Assembly (NCBI GenBank): GCA_949752795.1
Contig: OX457070.1
Coordinates: forward strand, 38,593,185-38,657,184
DNA: 64,000 nt
Origin: Hyperoodon ampullatus
Taxonomy: Eukaryota; Chordata; Mammalia; Artiodactyla; Ziphiidae
Reading direction: 5' to 3'
This document shows, piece after piece, positions 45,503-56,751 of this stretch. The notes beneath the pieces were generated by a model, which saw only the letters and a list, made by a program, of their open reading frames with translations, was not told the DNA's origin and did no database searches. Both the position numbers and the translations under genes were made by a program. Position 1 is the first letter of the stretch. Every line of letters begins with the position of its first letter.

Positions 45503-45512
45503 AATGTAACTT

Positions 45513-46234
45513 GGTGTGGCCACTATGGAGAAACAGTATGGAGGTTCCTTAAAAAACTAAAAGTAGAGTTACCATATGATAACTCCAACAATCCTACTCC
45601 TGGGCATAAATCCGGAAAAGACGAAACCTCTAATTCAAAAAGATACCTGCATCCCCAATGTTCATAGCAGCATTATTTACAATAGCCAAGACATGGAAGC
45701 AACCCAAGTGTCCATGAACAGATGAATGGATAAAGAAGATGTGGTTTATATATACAATGAAATATTACTCAGCCAAAAAAAAAAGAATGAAGTAATGCCA
45801 TTTGCAGCAACATGGATGGACCTAGAGATTATCATACTAGCTGAAGTAAGTCAGAAAGAGAAAGACAAATATTATATGATATCACTTATATGTGGAATCT
45901 AAAAAACAGTACAAGTGAACTTATGTATAAAACGGAAACAGACTCACAGACATAGAAAACAAACTACCGAAGGGGAATGGGTGGGGAGGGATAAACTGGG
46001 AGTATGGGATTAACAGATGCACACTACCATATATAAAATAGATAAAAAGGATTTACTGTATAGCACAGGGAACTATATTCAATATCTTGTAACAAACTAT
46101 AATGGAAAAGAATTGAAAAAAAGAATATAGATATATACATATTTATATGTATAAACTAATCACTTTTCTGTACACCTGAAACTAACACAATATTGTAAAT
46201 CAACTATACTTCAATAAAAAATAAATAAATAAAA
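45513..46234 (+). mobile_element. 5'-truncated L1, ORF2 end and 3' UTR
   Basis: It starts at 'ggtgtggccactatggagaaacagtatggagg' and includes 'catggaagcaacccaagtgtccatgaacagatgaatggataaagaagatgtgg' and 'tattactcagcc'. It ends 'acacaatattgtaaatcaactatacttcaataaaaaataaataaataaaa'. An imperfect TSD may be 'aaaatatccccccag' (45488) and 'aaaatacacccccctg' (about 46234). More diverged than the 1135-2271 copy. Confidence 0.9.
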
Positions 46235-46668
46235 ATACACCCCCCTGCCCCACAACCAAACCTGAAAATCTGAAAACTAAGTAAATTAACTGGTTGAGAG
46301 AACAACTTTTCAACTGATCGTTTAACCTCATAGAGAACCTAACAAACCAAATGTTTGACTGAAGTTACATTTTTTTTTTCTCACTGACCACAAACTGGTT
46401 GGTGTATAGAATAAGCCTTGGCTCCAAATACTTTTGTATGCCTTGTTGCCCCAAGTCTAAACTCCTCTCCTTCTCGTTTCCAGGCTCTCCATCCCTAGCC
46501 CCAACCTCCCCCTCTAATTTAACTTCTCACCACTCCCTAATACTCACTTCTAACTTGAGTCAGGCTGGTGTTTTCTCTCCATGTCCTCCTCAATCCCATC
46601 TCTGTGTTCTTGTTTATGTTGTTTACTTTTCCTGAGATGAACACAATGTCCCTAACGTTGTCCCTAGC
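46235..46668. other. Unique non-coding DNA
   Basis: C-rich text with a possible L2 piece at 46560-46660; nothing firm. Confidence 0.35.
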
Positions 46669-46699
46669 CATTCATTCATTCATTCATTCATTCATTCAT
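46669..46699. repeat. (ATTC)n microsatellite
   Basis: About seven ATTC units followed by L2-like 'taccaggcactatgtgtcag', so it is probably grown from an L2 tail. Confidence 0.9.
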
Positions 46700-47559
46700 G
46701 TCTTGAATACCAGGCACTATGTGTCAGATGTTATGCAAGTTTCCATTGGAGGGGTACAAAAGACTTAGGCAAGATCACTTCCTTTTTTGGCCTCTGTGGC
46801 TTTTTCTTTCTAGAAAGGGCAGGGTGGGAGATGGACATTCATTCAACACCAAACAAGTTGATAGTGTTGTATGTCATGTGTCACCGTTCTCTGTTCCTGC
46901 CGCAGCTCCGTGGGAAGCCCGTCCTGGCGTTGGGCTCCCCAGCTGTCTCCTGTGTGCTCACACCCAAGTCTGAGCAGCTGAAGGACATCTACCCATTCTT
47001 CTCCTTCCTCTGGTTCTGTCATGGCCACTCTCTGGACCCCCAACCTCTGGGCTCAGCTGTCCTTGCTGTTGGATGCTACCCTTCTGCAAATGCCCTCCCC
47101 ATCCCTCTCTTCTTTGGCCACAAACGCTGCTTCGACTGTAGCCTCCTTGTGGTGCGAACACCACCCGACATACACCGATAGAGGAACCCAAGGGAACTGC
47201 CTCCAACATCCTGCAGAGGTTTTGGAGGGAATAGAGCTTTTAGGGTTTACTGATAGCCATCTCTGACCCTGGGAACCAGACACAAGGTCATTGGGGGTTG
47301 CAGTTGAGACATCCCACCCTGCTTGATGACTCCTGCCCCAATGATGAACTCCTACCTGACTGCATCTCCTGTAGGAAAAGTTTTGACCCAGGAAGCTCCT
47401 GCCCTACCAGCTCACCAGATAGCCCCAAACACCTCTGATTCTCAGCAGTGCACTCACCCTGGCCTCAATCCAGAACTCCTTGCTACTTTGTTTATGTCCC
47501 AAGTATTATATGGGGGTGGAGGAAGACATCAATGAGGAGGTACCAGAGAAGGTTTAGAA
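46700..47559. other. Unique non-coding DNA
   Basis: No firm repeat. The frame 46831-47181 (+, 116 aa) overlaps minus-strand frames of similar size and has no domain I recognise. Confidence 0.45.
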
Positions 47560-47790
47560 AGATGAATCACTAGATGGTGAGTGGGGGGAAATCCACTCAG
47601 GAGAAGGAGCAGCGTGCTCAAAGGTACAACAGCCTGGAAGAGCATGGAGTGAAGTAGCTCATGTCTGGGGAACAGGGTGTGTTTTAGGAAGAGGAAGTAG
47701 GCTGGGAGGTTAGACTGCAACCAGACCCATAAAGGGTCTTATAGTCCATTGTAAGGCATTGGGACTCTGTAAGTGTGGGCTTTATGGCAA
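47560..47790. mobile_element. Old mammalian repeat fragment, family not assigned
   Basis: 'aggtacaacagcctggaagagcatggag...gaagtaggctgggaggttagactgcaaccagacccataaagggtcttatagtccattgtaaggcattgggactctg' matches the common 'gggccttgtaggccat..taaggagtttggact' pattern. Confidence 0.5.
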
Positions 47791-48299
47791 AGCAGTCAGT
47801 AAATATTTGTTGGATTTAAAATGCCTGGCTGTGTACTATGATTCAGGCTCTACTTCATATACAGATTCATTCTTGGTGTAAGTTCCTTCCCGTAACTATT
47901 TTTCTTTCAATGTGTGTTTTGTTTTTTTCCAATTTTATTCTAAGATCCTAACATTAATAACCTAAAGAGGAAAAATTGACCTAGCTTAAATTGACTACTT
48001 GTGTACCTTGATTTCCCAAACAAATGGAAGAAGGCTTTCCTAATTCCTGGATTTTAAAATTCTACAGGAAAAAAAAAATGGTCGAACCCAAAATGTTTAG
48101 CCATGGATGGTAATTTTGTGTACACTGAGTAATTTCCAAGTTCTTCCAGGTGGCATAAGGCCCTTTCAGTCTTCATCTTGAGGGGGCCCATGCATTTGAC
48201 TTATCTTCATATCTCAGATCATACAAAGGGAGTTAGATCCCTTAATCATGTGCTATAATTCAAGTAATGAACATTTGTTGAATACTTTCTTTATTTATT

Positions 48300-48415
48300 A
48301 TTGATGATGCCCTTGAGGGTAGGGGACCAGGCCTTCTACTACTTTTGTCACTCCCACCTGAACCAACACAATGTTCTGCACCTAACTGGTCCTTAGAAAA
48401 GGCTCATTGAAGTAG
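48300..48415 (+). mobile_element. L2-like 3' tail
   Basis: 'cccttgagggtaggggaccaggcc...cacaatgttctgcacctaactggtccttagaaaaggctcattgaag' follows the L2 tail pattern in sense. Confidence 0.5.
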
Positions 48416-48454
48416 GGGAGGTAGATGGTGGGACAAAGAAGTGGCCTTGAATAC

Positions 48455-48665
48455 TGGAGAATGCAAGGGTTTTGGAGTCAACTGAGACTGATTATGGATA
48501 ACTTTGCTGTGCTGGCTGTTAGATGTGTGATCTTGGGTTAATTTGTCTCTTTCAGTTTTCCTACCCAGGAAGTGGACATAATAATGTCTAACATATAGAT
48601 CTAATGGGAAGATTTAATAGGATGATATATGAGCAGTGTTGGGCACATAGTAAGAACTAGATTAC
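48455..48665 (+). mobile_element. MIR SINE
   Basis: 'aagggttttggagtcaactgagactg', 'agatgtgtgatcttgggttaatttgtctctttcag', 'caggaagtggacataataatgtctaacatatagatctaatgggaagattta', 'agtgttgggcacatagtaag' is the MIR order in sense. Confidence 0.82.
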
Positions 48666-49524
48666 TAAAATGAACAAACAGATGAACAGAAACAGAATCC
48701 AAGAATGCCACAGTGAGCCATAGAGATAAGAACAGCAACCCTATATTCCCCTTTCTCAAAAATGTGGCCCGTGACTATAAAACAAACAGTTGACAGTTTT
48801 GATTTATTCAGAACTCAATCTTGTTTCCATATGTTGCACAGGGAAATTCCTTCTTCCACTTTTCCACTTACTGAGTAATCCCATCAGACCCCACCAAGCC
48901 CTGTGTCCAGATCAGTGAACATTTGGCCTCATCCCAGGAGAGGCACATTTTTGTACTCCTTTGGGGAAAGCTGACCTGGAAGTAAGAAGGTAAATGAGCA
49001 CCCCAGTTATCCCTGGAGAAGACATCAGTGGTCTACCCAGGTAGCCCCAGTCATTTCTGCCTCACTTCTTTTTTTTGAACAACAATACTGGCCAGACCTG
49101 CTCCTTGAACCCCTGTTTGTGGGAGGGGAGGGTGAGGCCTGGGCAGACCTTGTAGGACCCTCTCTGGGACTTAATGCCTTGATAGTCCTCCATGAGCTTA
49201 GTTGGCATCAGGTTTTGCAACTTTTCTGTCCTGAATCCTAATGTTTGAACAGTCTTGCTCTTCAAATGGAACTGAAGGGACTTAACAGTAAGATGCACCT
49301 CAGTTTTGGAGTCTGGGATTCTGGGGTCAGGACTTGTCCACTGGGGACTCATCCTCAGCCAGCTCCTCCTTCCATCTCTCATTGCTTCATGCCCTCAAGA
49401 GACTGGGGCTCCATTTGTCCCAGAGCACCTGTCCTCACCAAAGACCCAGGACAAGCTAATTCAGTCTGAAGAGTTTGTGACTTAATGTTTTACCCCTCCC
49501 AAGGAGTATTTCAGCCACCTTAAC
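48666..49524. other. Unique non-coding DNA
   Basis: No repeat recognised. The 106-aa minus frame (49062-49382) overlaps a plus frame and has no familiar domain. Confidence 0.45.
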
Positions 49525-49625
49525 TTCATTTCAACAAACATTTGTCAAAGTTCTATGTTACTCAATTGGGGTGCTAGAGATACAAAGATAAAAACAAGAC
49601 AAAAGGTTTGACACTATTGTCCAAG
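49525..49625 (-). mobile_element. L2-like fragment
   Basis: 'ttcaacaaacatttgtcaaagttctatgttactcaattggggtgctagagatacaaagataaaaacaagac' matches the usual L2-type 'caaacatttattgag...tgctgggatacaaagatgaataagac' pattern. Orientation is uncertain. Confidence 0.45.
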
Positions 49626-49973
49626 AGTCTAGCTGGAAAAAATAGTCATATGTAAATAATTAATTTCAAAACTATGTAAAAAGTATGTGTGTGTGCACCC
49701 TAAAAGAAAAAAGTATCCATTTTCCCCAAAGAACAAAAAGAGGACACAGGGAGAAATGATGTGACTACTTGGGCTGAATCTCTGATGGTGAAACCCCGAG
49801 AATCCTAAAGGAAGAGGCCAGATGCCTCTTGAGCCCTGTTGGCAAGCCCGGTGTTTCCCCATTATAAATCGAGCTCATAAAGCCAGTGCCTGCCTGTCCC
49901 CTCCCTTATCATGAGGGTGGAGAAAGGTTCCTGAGGATACAAAGTCACCTCCATCAGTGGGCAAGCAGCCATC

Positions 49974-49991
49974 TGCTGCTGCTGCTGCTGC
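49974..49991. repeat. (CTG)6 trinucleotide repeat
   Basis: Six uninterrupted CTG units. On the minus strand they read as a glutamine run in a short chance ORF; no gene supports a coding role. Confidence 0.9.
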
Positions 49992-50051
49992 ACCCATATT
50001 AACTCTTTGGGCTCCTGCCGTGTTGTTGAGTCTGGGCCATAGAAGAACACT

Positions 50052-50225
50052 GGCAGCAAGTCAGGACACCTGAGTTCTAACTAGGCTCTTTGCCTACTTT
50101 GGAAGGCGTGTAACCTTTCAGAGCCTTAGCTTCCTGTTCTTGAATTGGTAACACCTGCCCTATTAGTTATGCAGATAAAAATGAGATTATAAATGTGAAA
50201 GCAATTGGAAAAATAACACTAGTGC
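50052..50225 (+). mobile_element. MIR SINE
   Basis: 'gtcaggacacctgagttctaactaggctctttgcc', 'ggcgtgtaacctttcagagccttagcttcctgttcttgaattggtaacacctgccc', 'gagattataaatgtgaaagc': MIR in sense, diverged. Confidence 0.7.
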
Positions 50226-50254
50226 CCTACCATAAAGTTGTATTAATAATTAAT

Positions 50255-50325
50255 CAAAAAGCATTTATTGAGTATCTGTTGTGTGCCTGTAATTTGGCTA
50301 GGTGCTAAATAGAGTCCATTAGTCT
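50255..50325 (-). mobile_element. L2-like fragment
   Basis: 'aaaaagcatttattgagtatctgttgtgtgcctgtaatttggctaggtgcta' is the common L2-type motif. Orientation is uncertain. Confidence 0.45.
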
Positions 50326-50404
50326 AGTAGATTTCTAATAACAAAGTAGTTTTTCTAATTCATCTGGTACAGAGAAATTGTCAACAGGGAGTACGTACGT
50401 ATAG

Positions 50405-50550
50405 GAGAGAAGACAGTGGCTTGAGAGATTGCTGCAGTTTGAGAGATTGCTGCAGTTATGTCACTGATTAGCTATGTGATGCTAGACAATTATATTCATT
50501 CATTTGAGTCTCAGTTTCCCAATCTGTAAAATAAGGTTTTTCATAGATCC
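50405..50550 (+). mobile_element. MIR SINE with internal tandem duplication
   Basis: 'tatgtcactgattagctatgtgatgctagacaattatattcattcatttgagtctcagtttcccaatctgtaaaataagg' is the MIR core in sense. At its left edge TTGAGAGATTGCTGCAGT is perfectly duplicated (50421-50438 and 50439-50456). Confidence 0.72.
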
Positions 50551-50959
50551 CTCTTTCCTACACTCTCCAACTATGGTCTTTCTTCGGGCTGCGATGTTAG
50601 AATGGGGCTCAGTAAACCAAGGCACATTAAAATAGAAAATGCTGTAAATTATAACTTAATATGCTGATTCTTTGGAGGAAAATTAACCCAAAGGAATGAC
50701 ACTTCAGTGGGTGAGTATTAGGTATGTACAGTAGGCTAATGAGAGGATTATTTGGGAGCAGGCCTTGCTGGCATGTTCCCTTTGAGGGACCCCGGTGGGG
50801 GTACCAAGCGGATAGAAAGTTCCATAGTCTCAGCCTAACGTGGCTGTTGCCTTACATTCTTGCCAATCAGCTCTGTTGGCTCCTCCTAAACGGAGGCTAG
50901 TAGGAAAACTCTCCAGGGCAGAGTCTAGAAATACCTGATATTTGTATTCACTTTTATTT

Positions 50960-51090
50960 TTTAAAGAATGCTCTCACGTGCATTACCTCACTGATCTTTA
51001 TAACATGTCCACAAGTAGTTAAGTCATTATAATTGCCATCCTGTTTAGCAGAGGAAGGGAAAAGGGTGACTGATGGCAAATGCGACCCAG
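50960..51090 (-). mobile_element. MIR-like fragment, antisense
   Basis: 'gctctcacgtgcattacctcactgatctttataacatgtccacaagtagttaagtc...gcagaggaagggaaaagggtgactg' fits a diverged MIR read backwards. Confidence 0.55.
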
Positions 51091-51130
51091 TGGCTAATGT
51101 GGTAAATACATCTGCTTTTCTTCTTGGCCT

Positions 51131-51203
51131 TTTCCTTCCTTCCTCCCTCCCTCCCTTCCTCCCTCCCTCCCTCCCTCTCTCCCTCCCTCCATCCCTCCTT
51201 TTT
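51131..51203. repeat. (CCTT/CCCT)n polypyrimidine tract
   Basis: About 73 bp of almost pure C/T with mirror-like repetition of TTCC and CCCT units. Confidence 0.95.
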
Positions 51204-51583
51204 CCGCTTCTGGCTTTGCCTACAAGTAAAGGGGAAATTCTCTACCGAGGGACTCTTCATTTGTTAACTTCATTACCTAAAAATACAGTCATGTGATTTA
51301 GGATGGAGGTCTGGCATTCCTCTTACAAAAGGAGGGCTAATCAGCTAGTACATACACGTTGAACATAGAGTACGTACGTGTTGGCACCAGGGTGGTGCTA
51401 CAAAGACATGGAAGATGGACCTTTTTTTTCCCACACAGAACTTATGATCTTTTGGGGGAGACGAGGTGTGTTCATGCTACTTTCTACTACTGGTGAGTAG
51501 AAAACTATCCAACATTAGTAACAAAATATGAAAACAAAGTCCATATCTATGTAAATGTATTTAACACATAAAGCACATAATGA

Positions 51584-51587
<4 letters not shown>

Positions 51588-51618
<31 letters not shown>
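51588..51618. repeat. (GT)15 microsatellite
   Basis: Fifteen uninterrupted GT units. Confidence 0.95.
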
Positions 51619-51622
<4 letters not shown>

Positions 51623-51685
51623 GATACATCAAAAAAGCCTATTTTTTGGGATATGATCAACATCAACATGAAACATTTTTATCTC

Positions 51686-52172
51686 TGATGGTTACTTTTA
51701 TGTGTCATCTTGGGGAGGCCACAGTACCCAGATATTTGGTCAAACATTATTCTAGATGTTTCTGTGAAGGTATTTTTAAGATGAGATTAATATTTAAATG
51801 GATGACTTTGAGTAAACAGATTACCCTCCATAATGTGGGTGGGCCTCATTCAGTCAGTTGAAGGCCTTAATAGAAAAAGACTTAATAGAAAATAGGAAGA
51901 GGGGACTCTGCTAGCAGACTGCCTTTGGATTTGAGCTGCAACCACAACTCTTCCCTGGGTTTCTAGCCTGCTGGCCTACCCTGCAGATTTTGGACTTGAC
52001 AGCCTCCACAATTTCTTAAAATAAATCTCTCTTTCTATCTCTATAAATATATATGTATATATAGATATGTGCACATATATATGCAATCTATCTATATATA
52101 CACACACATATACACAATATATGTATATATATCTCTAAATACATCTTATTGGATCTCTGGAGAACCTGTCCT
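51686..52172 (+). mobile_element. Old LTR-like repeat, sense, with expanded TA segment
   Basis: It starts TGATGGTTACTTTTATGTGTCATCTTGGGG and continues 'ccagatatttggtcaaacattattctagatgtttctgtgaagg', 'attaccctccataatgtgggtgggcctcattcagtcagttgaaggcc', 'tgcagattttggacttgacagcctcc', 'aaaataaatctctctttctatctc'. A TA-rich run (52045-52130) follows, then 'cttattggatctctggagaacctgtc'. This is the sense version of the repeat at 8982-9437. Confidence 0.78.
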
Positions 52173-52704
52173 TCTCTCACTGTCCTTAGAATACCCAATC
52201 CTCTATAGTAACCTAGAGTCCCAGTATGAGAGAAGGTCACATCTCTCTGTGTGGGGTGAGAGCCCCTTGTGGGTTGCATGTTTGTGGTTGGGTGGGAGGT
52301 GGGGGGAATTCCCATCTTCTCTCTTTCTTGGTAATTTTCTCTGCCCTCTGGCTGGCTGCTGTAATTGACCCCCCATGGTTAGTGCATGGGGAGTGATGAG
52401 GGAACAGAGCATAAAGAGTCCTGGTGGGAATTGCACTCTTGTAAGCCAGCTTCAGGATCTCTGGATCCAGCTGATGTTTCAGCTGATACTTTCCCTTGTG
52501 TACACCTTCCTGGGGCCTCCAGAGGCTCCAGACCCTGTGGCTAGCATGGCCTCTGACATGGTCATACCCTTTTTGGCCAAGTGCTCCCCACTAGTCCCCT
52601 ATTCTCCAGGGATCCAGTCCACACAGGACCCCAGTCCTCTTGAGCAGGGCTTAAAATGGCTCTAGTCTGGCTTTGCCTCCTGTGGGGTCTCCGTCTGGTC
52701 AATA

Positions 52705-52810
52705 ACACACAGTGATATAGCACTGCTCTTGTCCCAGGTACTACTTTAAGCGCCTTACATATATTAGCTCATTTAGTTCCACCTGTGGAAAGCTATGATA
52801 CAGAGAGGAG
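52705..52810 (-). mobile_element. MIR fragment, antisense
   Basis: 'cccaggtactactttaagcgccttacatatattagctcatttagttccacc...gatacagagaggagg' is the MIR pattern read backwards. Confidence 0.65.
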
Positions 52811-53644
52811 GCAGAAGATGAAGTGGAGGCCAAAGAGATTTCCATACGGTGGGATTTATTATTTCCTTCTTATTTTTAAAGTTGTTCCATGAAGTGAGTT
52901 GAGCTCATGGAACATTATTCAGCCACAGGACAGCCCTGGAAAAACCTATCTTGGCCCTGTTGGGCCTTCTACTTTTAAAAGACTTTATTCACATGTCTAG
53001 ACAGGTTAACTTGAAGTGAACCATCTTACTTCATAAGAACCAAACTCTCAATCTATTCACATTTTTTATTACCCCACATATATCCTAAGGCTTAAAAGAT
53101 TCAGCGAGGGAGGTCAACATTATTTTAAAATGATCCAGAGGCCTGATGTGGTGAAAATTGCAAGTCAATATCTTTGGCTGGAGATGGACTCCAAATCGTC
53201 AATTGAAATGTCTACGTGTTAAATCTCAGATTACCTTGGCTACTCTTTTTCCTCTTCACTATCCTTAGTTTGTCTCTTCAGCTAGGTTTCCGTTGAAGCC
53301 AAAATGATTTACGAGGCTTTTTGAATGTATAAACACATTGCATGTTGGCCTCAGCAGAAAGGTCAAGGTTGGACTGAAGTTTCTCCTATGCAGCACTTAT
53401 AACCGTGGAAAAAACAGGGTTTAAGGATCCTTTTGGAAGGAAGCGAGCAAGGACCACCTCATGTCCAGAGGGAGCACTGCTTACTATTTGCAAGGGGTCT
53501 GCCTTCCAGCGTTAATGAAGGATCCCTGGCTTCAGTGATAAACTTCAAGGGGCAGAGAACTTTGTCCGTTCTCATCACCGTGTTGATTATTACCAATGCT
53601 GAGACCAGTGCTGATAGCCTAATTTCACTTTATTTTACTTTTTA
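52811..53644. other. Unique non-coding DNA
   Basis: No repeat or gene recognised. Confidence 0.45.
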
Positions 53645-53923
53645 AAATAAATGTATTTATTTATTTATTGTTGGCTGCGTTGGGTCTCCATTGCTGCATG
53701 CAGGCTTTCTCTAGTTGTGTTGAGTGGGGGCTACTTTTTGTTGTGTTCTGGAGCACGGGCTCTAGGCACGCGGGCTTCAGTAGCTGTGGCACGTGGGCTC
53801 AGCAGTTGTGGTGCACGGGCTTAGTTGCTTCGCGGCATGTGGGATCTTCCCAGACCAGGTCTCGAACCCATGTCCCCTGCATTGGCAGGTGGATTCTTAA
53901 CCATTGCGCCACCAGGGAAGTCC
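53645..53923 (-). mobile_element. CHR-type SINE, long form, internally shortened
   Basis: 'aaataaatgtatttatttatttattgttggctgcgttgggtctccattgctgc' at the tail end and 'gggaagtccc' at the head end, read backwards. Compared with the copy at 32990-33352, one of the 'agtagttgtgg' units and nearby bases are missing. Confidence 0.9.
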
Positions 53924-54056
53924 CTTTATTTTTATTTATTTATTTTTGGCGCGCCGCACGGCTTGCGGGATCTTAATTCACCGACCAGGGATTGAATCCA
54001 CGCCCCTTTCAGTGGAAGTGTAGAGTCTTAACCACTGGACCTCCAGGGGAGTCCCC
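53924..54056 (-). mobile_element. Second tRNA-derived SINE, short, abutting the CHR copy
   Basis: On the minus strand: GGGACTCCCCTGGAGGTCCA at the head, B-box-like GGATTCAATCCCTGG, then 'gatcccgcaagccgtgcggcgcgcc' and an AAATA-rich tail. Its body differs from the CHR copies above. It may be a related, older tRNA-derived subfamily. It sits directly against the CHR copy at 53645-53923, also antisense. Confidence 0.75.
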
Positions 54057-54388
54057 CATCAGTTTTAAATAATTGAAGAAGATGAGAATAGCAAATAGAG
54101 GATTTACTATTAGGTGAGGATAAATATTGTTTCCTGACATTTTATTTTAGTTATACATATATATATATTTAAAATTTATATACTCATATGTGTATACACA
54201 TACATATTCTGCATTGAGTTGTGATAGAAAATGTTTCTCTTTTAGGATGTGGCAAAATTTCTTAGGATGTAGCACGTGGCAAAATGTGTTCCACAGTCAC
54301 TACTAATTTTGATGACCAAAAGACAATTACAAAATTCACAAACCACAAGTGATTTTACAAAGACAGATGCATATCACATACACACATG

Positions 54389-54421
<33 letters not shown>
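54389..54421. repeat. (CA)n microsatellite
   Basis: About 16 CA units, with shorter CA runs on both sides (54377-54432). Confidence 0.95.
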
Positions 54422-54432
54422 GCGCACACACA

Positions 54433-55934
54433 GAGTTAACTGCTTTCCCCCAAAGCAACACACAGACTTGGCATCTTACATTGGAAATATGAATAAAGCC
54501 CAGTTGAAACCAGTTTTTCCTCAGTTTTATAAATCCAAGGCAATCTAGGGAGTTAGAATAGGGATGTTCTGTCCTAGGGCAAAAGGCTGGAGTCAATATT
54601 GGGATCTATTATTGCGATGTAAAAGACCATGGCTTGGTAAACTGCCATCTGAAGGGGGGCATTCTTGCGGCCCCTTCTGATCGTCCTAGAGTCAGAAAAA
54701 GGAATGGAGAGAAAGAGAAGGATTTTAGGGAAAAGTGAGGGTATCAAACATTGCTGCCTTTTACAAACATGAACCTTGAGCAAGCTGTGGAAATAGATAA
54801 TGAGGGACAAAGAAGAAGAGATCTCCTTGCATCCGTGGCATTGTTTCTGTAGATTTCTCAGTGAGGCCTTTGAGCCAGGATCTCTCTGCCTAAATGCTAC
54901 TGTGCCAGACCTTGTGAACGTGGCTTGCTGAAGCTGCACGTGCCATAATTAATCCGACAAGGTATCTACACTGAAAGAGGAGAAGAGATACTTAGCCTGG
55001 TCCAAAGGAGTATGTCAGTGAATAATGGGATGAAGCTAATAGAAGGTAAAATTGGGCTGAATATCAAGGAAAAAAATTAACCTAACACATAAGTCTATTA
55101 AAGAGTGGCATGGTCTCTCCAGGGGAACAGTGGCAGGGCCAGTGGTGCTGGAATCATTTACAAGTCGCTGTTGAAAGCCCCTGAGAATATGCTGTGGGGA
55201 ACAGGACTGAGTTGACAGGAGTGGACAGGATGACCTCAAAGGTTTTTCCATCTTTTGTGTCTACGATTTTGTGATCGTTGGCTCTTCACTGAAGCGTTCC
55301 AACTACAGCTACTCTCTGGGGCTTGAAACATATGAAATAATTGTTAGTAAGAAATCCAGCGATGAAACATTTTTGAGGAACCATTCGTTCTTGGCCATCT
55401 TTTTCCATTCAAAACTGGGCTGGAGAGAAATGAACAGGATAAAGGAAACAAGAAATCAGAGTTTATTGTTCTCAAAGCTGGTATTATTATTTTAGTCTGT
55501 ATTTAATCATTCAAAATATTTGATCAAATGCAAAACTATTCTTAAAGGTTGTATTTTGAATATAAAGGCAGTTTCTTTGGGACTAGACCATACTAAATTT
55601 CTTATTTCTCAGCAGGTTGTTTTGGTATTGTATAGAAAGAGCCTGTTTTAGGGGTTAACAGATGAAACGAATTCTTGGATAAGCAGCATTGTTCCATCTG
55701 CAACATGGTTAGAACTTTTGTACATTTGCATTTCTGTGTTTCAGAATTATTCACACAATAAATTACTCAGGATGTCAACCTTATGCTGAAACAGAAATGA
55801 CCTACTTTGCGAGGATCTCATGTATTTTAAATTTAACCTTGTGCCTTTTCTTCATCTGGGAACAGGAGAAAGTGAATGAAGAATGGTGAAGTCCTGGGCT
55901 TTGTAAATATGATCACAAGGAAACAAAAATTAGG
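54433..55934. other. Unique non-coding DNA
   Basis: No repeat recognised. The 121-aa minus frame at 54574-54939 has no domain I know and no visible splice or promoter context. Confidence 0.45.
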
Positions 55935-56158
55935 TAAAATAAATTGAGCTCTTACTATGTGCTAGATGTTGTTCTAAGGGTTTGATGTGCATTAACTCAT
56001 TTATTTTCTTACTGCAACCCAGGAGTTAGTTGCTCTTATTACAGTTGAGGAAACTGAGGCACAGAGAGGTTAAAAGTCTTGCCCAAGTTCACAAAGCCAG
56101 TAAGAGGCAGGTCTAAATTCAAAACCTGTATCCCTAACCATTGTTATTTTACCACCTC
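55935..56158 (-). mobile_element. MIR SINE, antisense
   Basis: 'gagctcttactatgtgctagatgttgttctaagg', 'gtgcattaactcatttattttcttactgcaacccaggag', 'cagttgaggaaactgaggcacagagaggttaaaagtcttgcccaagttcacaaagccagtaagaggcagg' is a nearly full MIR read backwards. Confidence 0.9.
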
Positions 56159-56194
56159 TCCAAGTATAGTTTCATACTTCCTTTAAGAACAATA

Positions 56195-56300
56195 TTGAGG
56201 GCAGAGATTTTGGTCTCTTTTTAGTCACTGATGAACCTCCAGAGCCTAGAACAGTCCCTGGCCCATAATAGGCACCCAGTGCATTTTGGCTGGAAGAATG
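56195..56300 (+). mobile_element. L2-like 3' tail
   Basis: 'gagggcagagattttggtctc...cctccagagcctagaacagtccctggcccataataggcacccagtgcattttggctggaagaatgaatgg' is the L2 tail pattern. Confidence 0.65.
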
Positions 56301-56564
56301 AATGGAAGTTGATATTGGCAGTTCTGACTTTTTCAGTGCTAAATTCATCTTTTCCAAATTTGCTGATTAAGCGAAAAAGGCAACTTCTTCTCTCTCTTCT
56401 GTTTATCTGAACAGTCTCTTAGCTTCAAAAGTTTTTCTTCTAAGTGCCTCCCCTGACTTCTTGGAATAGATTAGCTGCTTTTGAAATAGGGTCCAAAAGT
56501 ATCCTGCATTTCCTTGACATGGCACTTTTCACACTTTATTGTCATTATTTATGTAGTTGGCCAT

Positions 56565-56695
56565 CTTCCTGGCTACACTGTAAGCTCTGCAATGGCAGGG
56601 CCTGTGTTTTGCTCACCACTGTAACTATAGACCCAGCACAGAACTGGGCACAGAGAGGTCTGTTTGTGGATAGTTGTTGAGAGAATGATTGAAAA
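56565..56695 (+). mobile_element. L2-like 3' tail
   Basis: 'ctggctacactgtaagctctgcaatggcagggcctgtgttttgctcaccactgtaactatagacccagcacagaactgggcacagagagg...ttgttgagagaatgattg'. Confidence 0.65.
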
Positions 56696-56751
56696 AAGAT
56701 ATTCTTACTAACTTATTTTTCTACTTGTTATTTACACAGAACTTTTGCAAA

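Noticed and set aside
46831..47181. 116-aa ORF overlapping several others
   Set aside because: Overlapped by frames on both strands; no domain; composition fits C-rich non-coding DNA.
49974..49991. (CTG)6 as part of a polyglutamine gene
   Set aside because: Only six units in a 65-aa chance frame with no exon context.
54574..54939. 121-aa minus-strand ORF
   Set aside because: No familiar domain and no gene context; kept as a chance frame.
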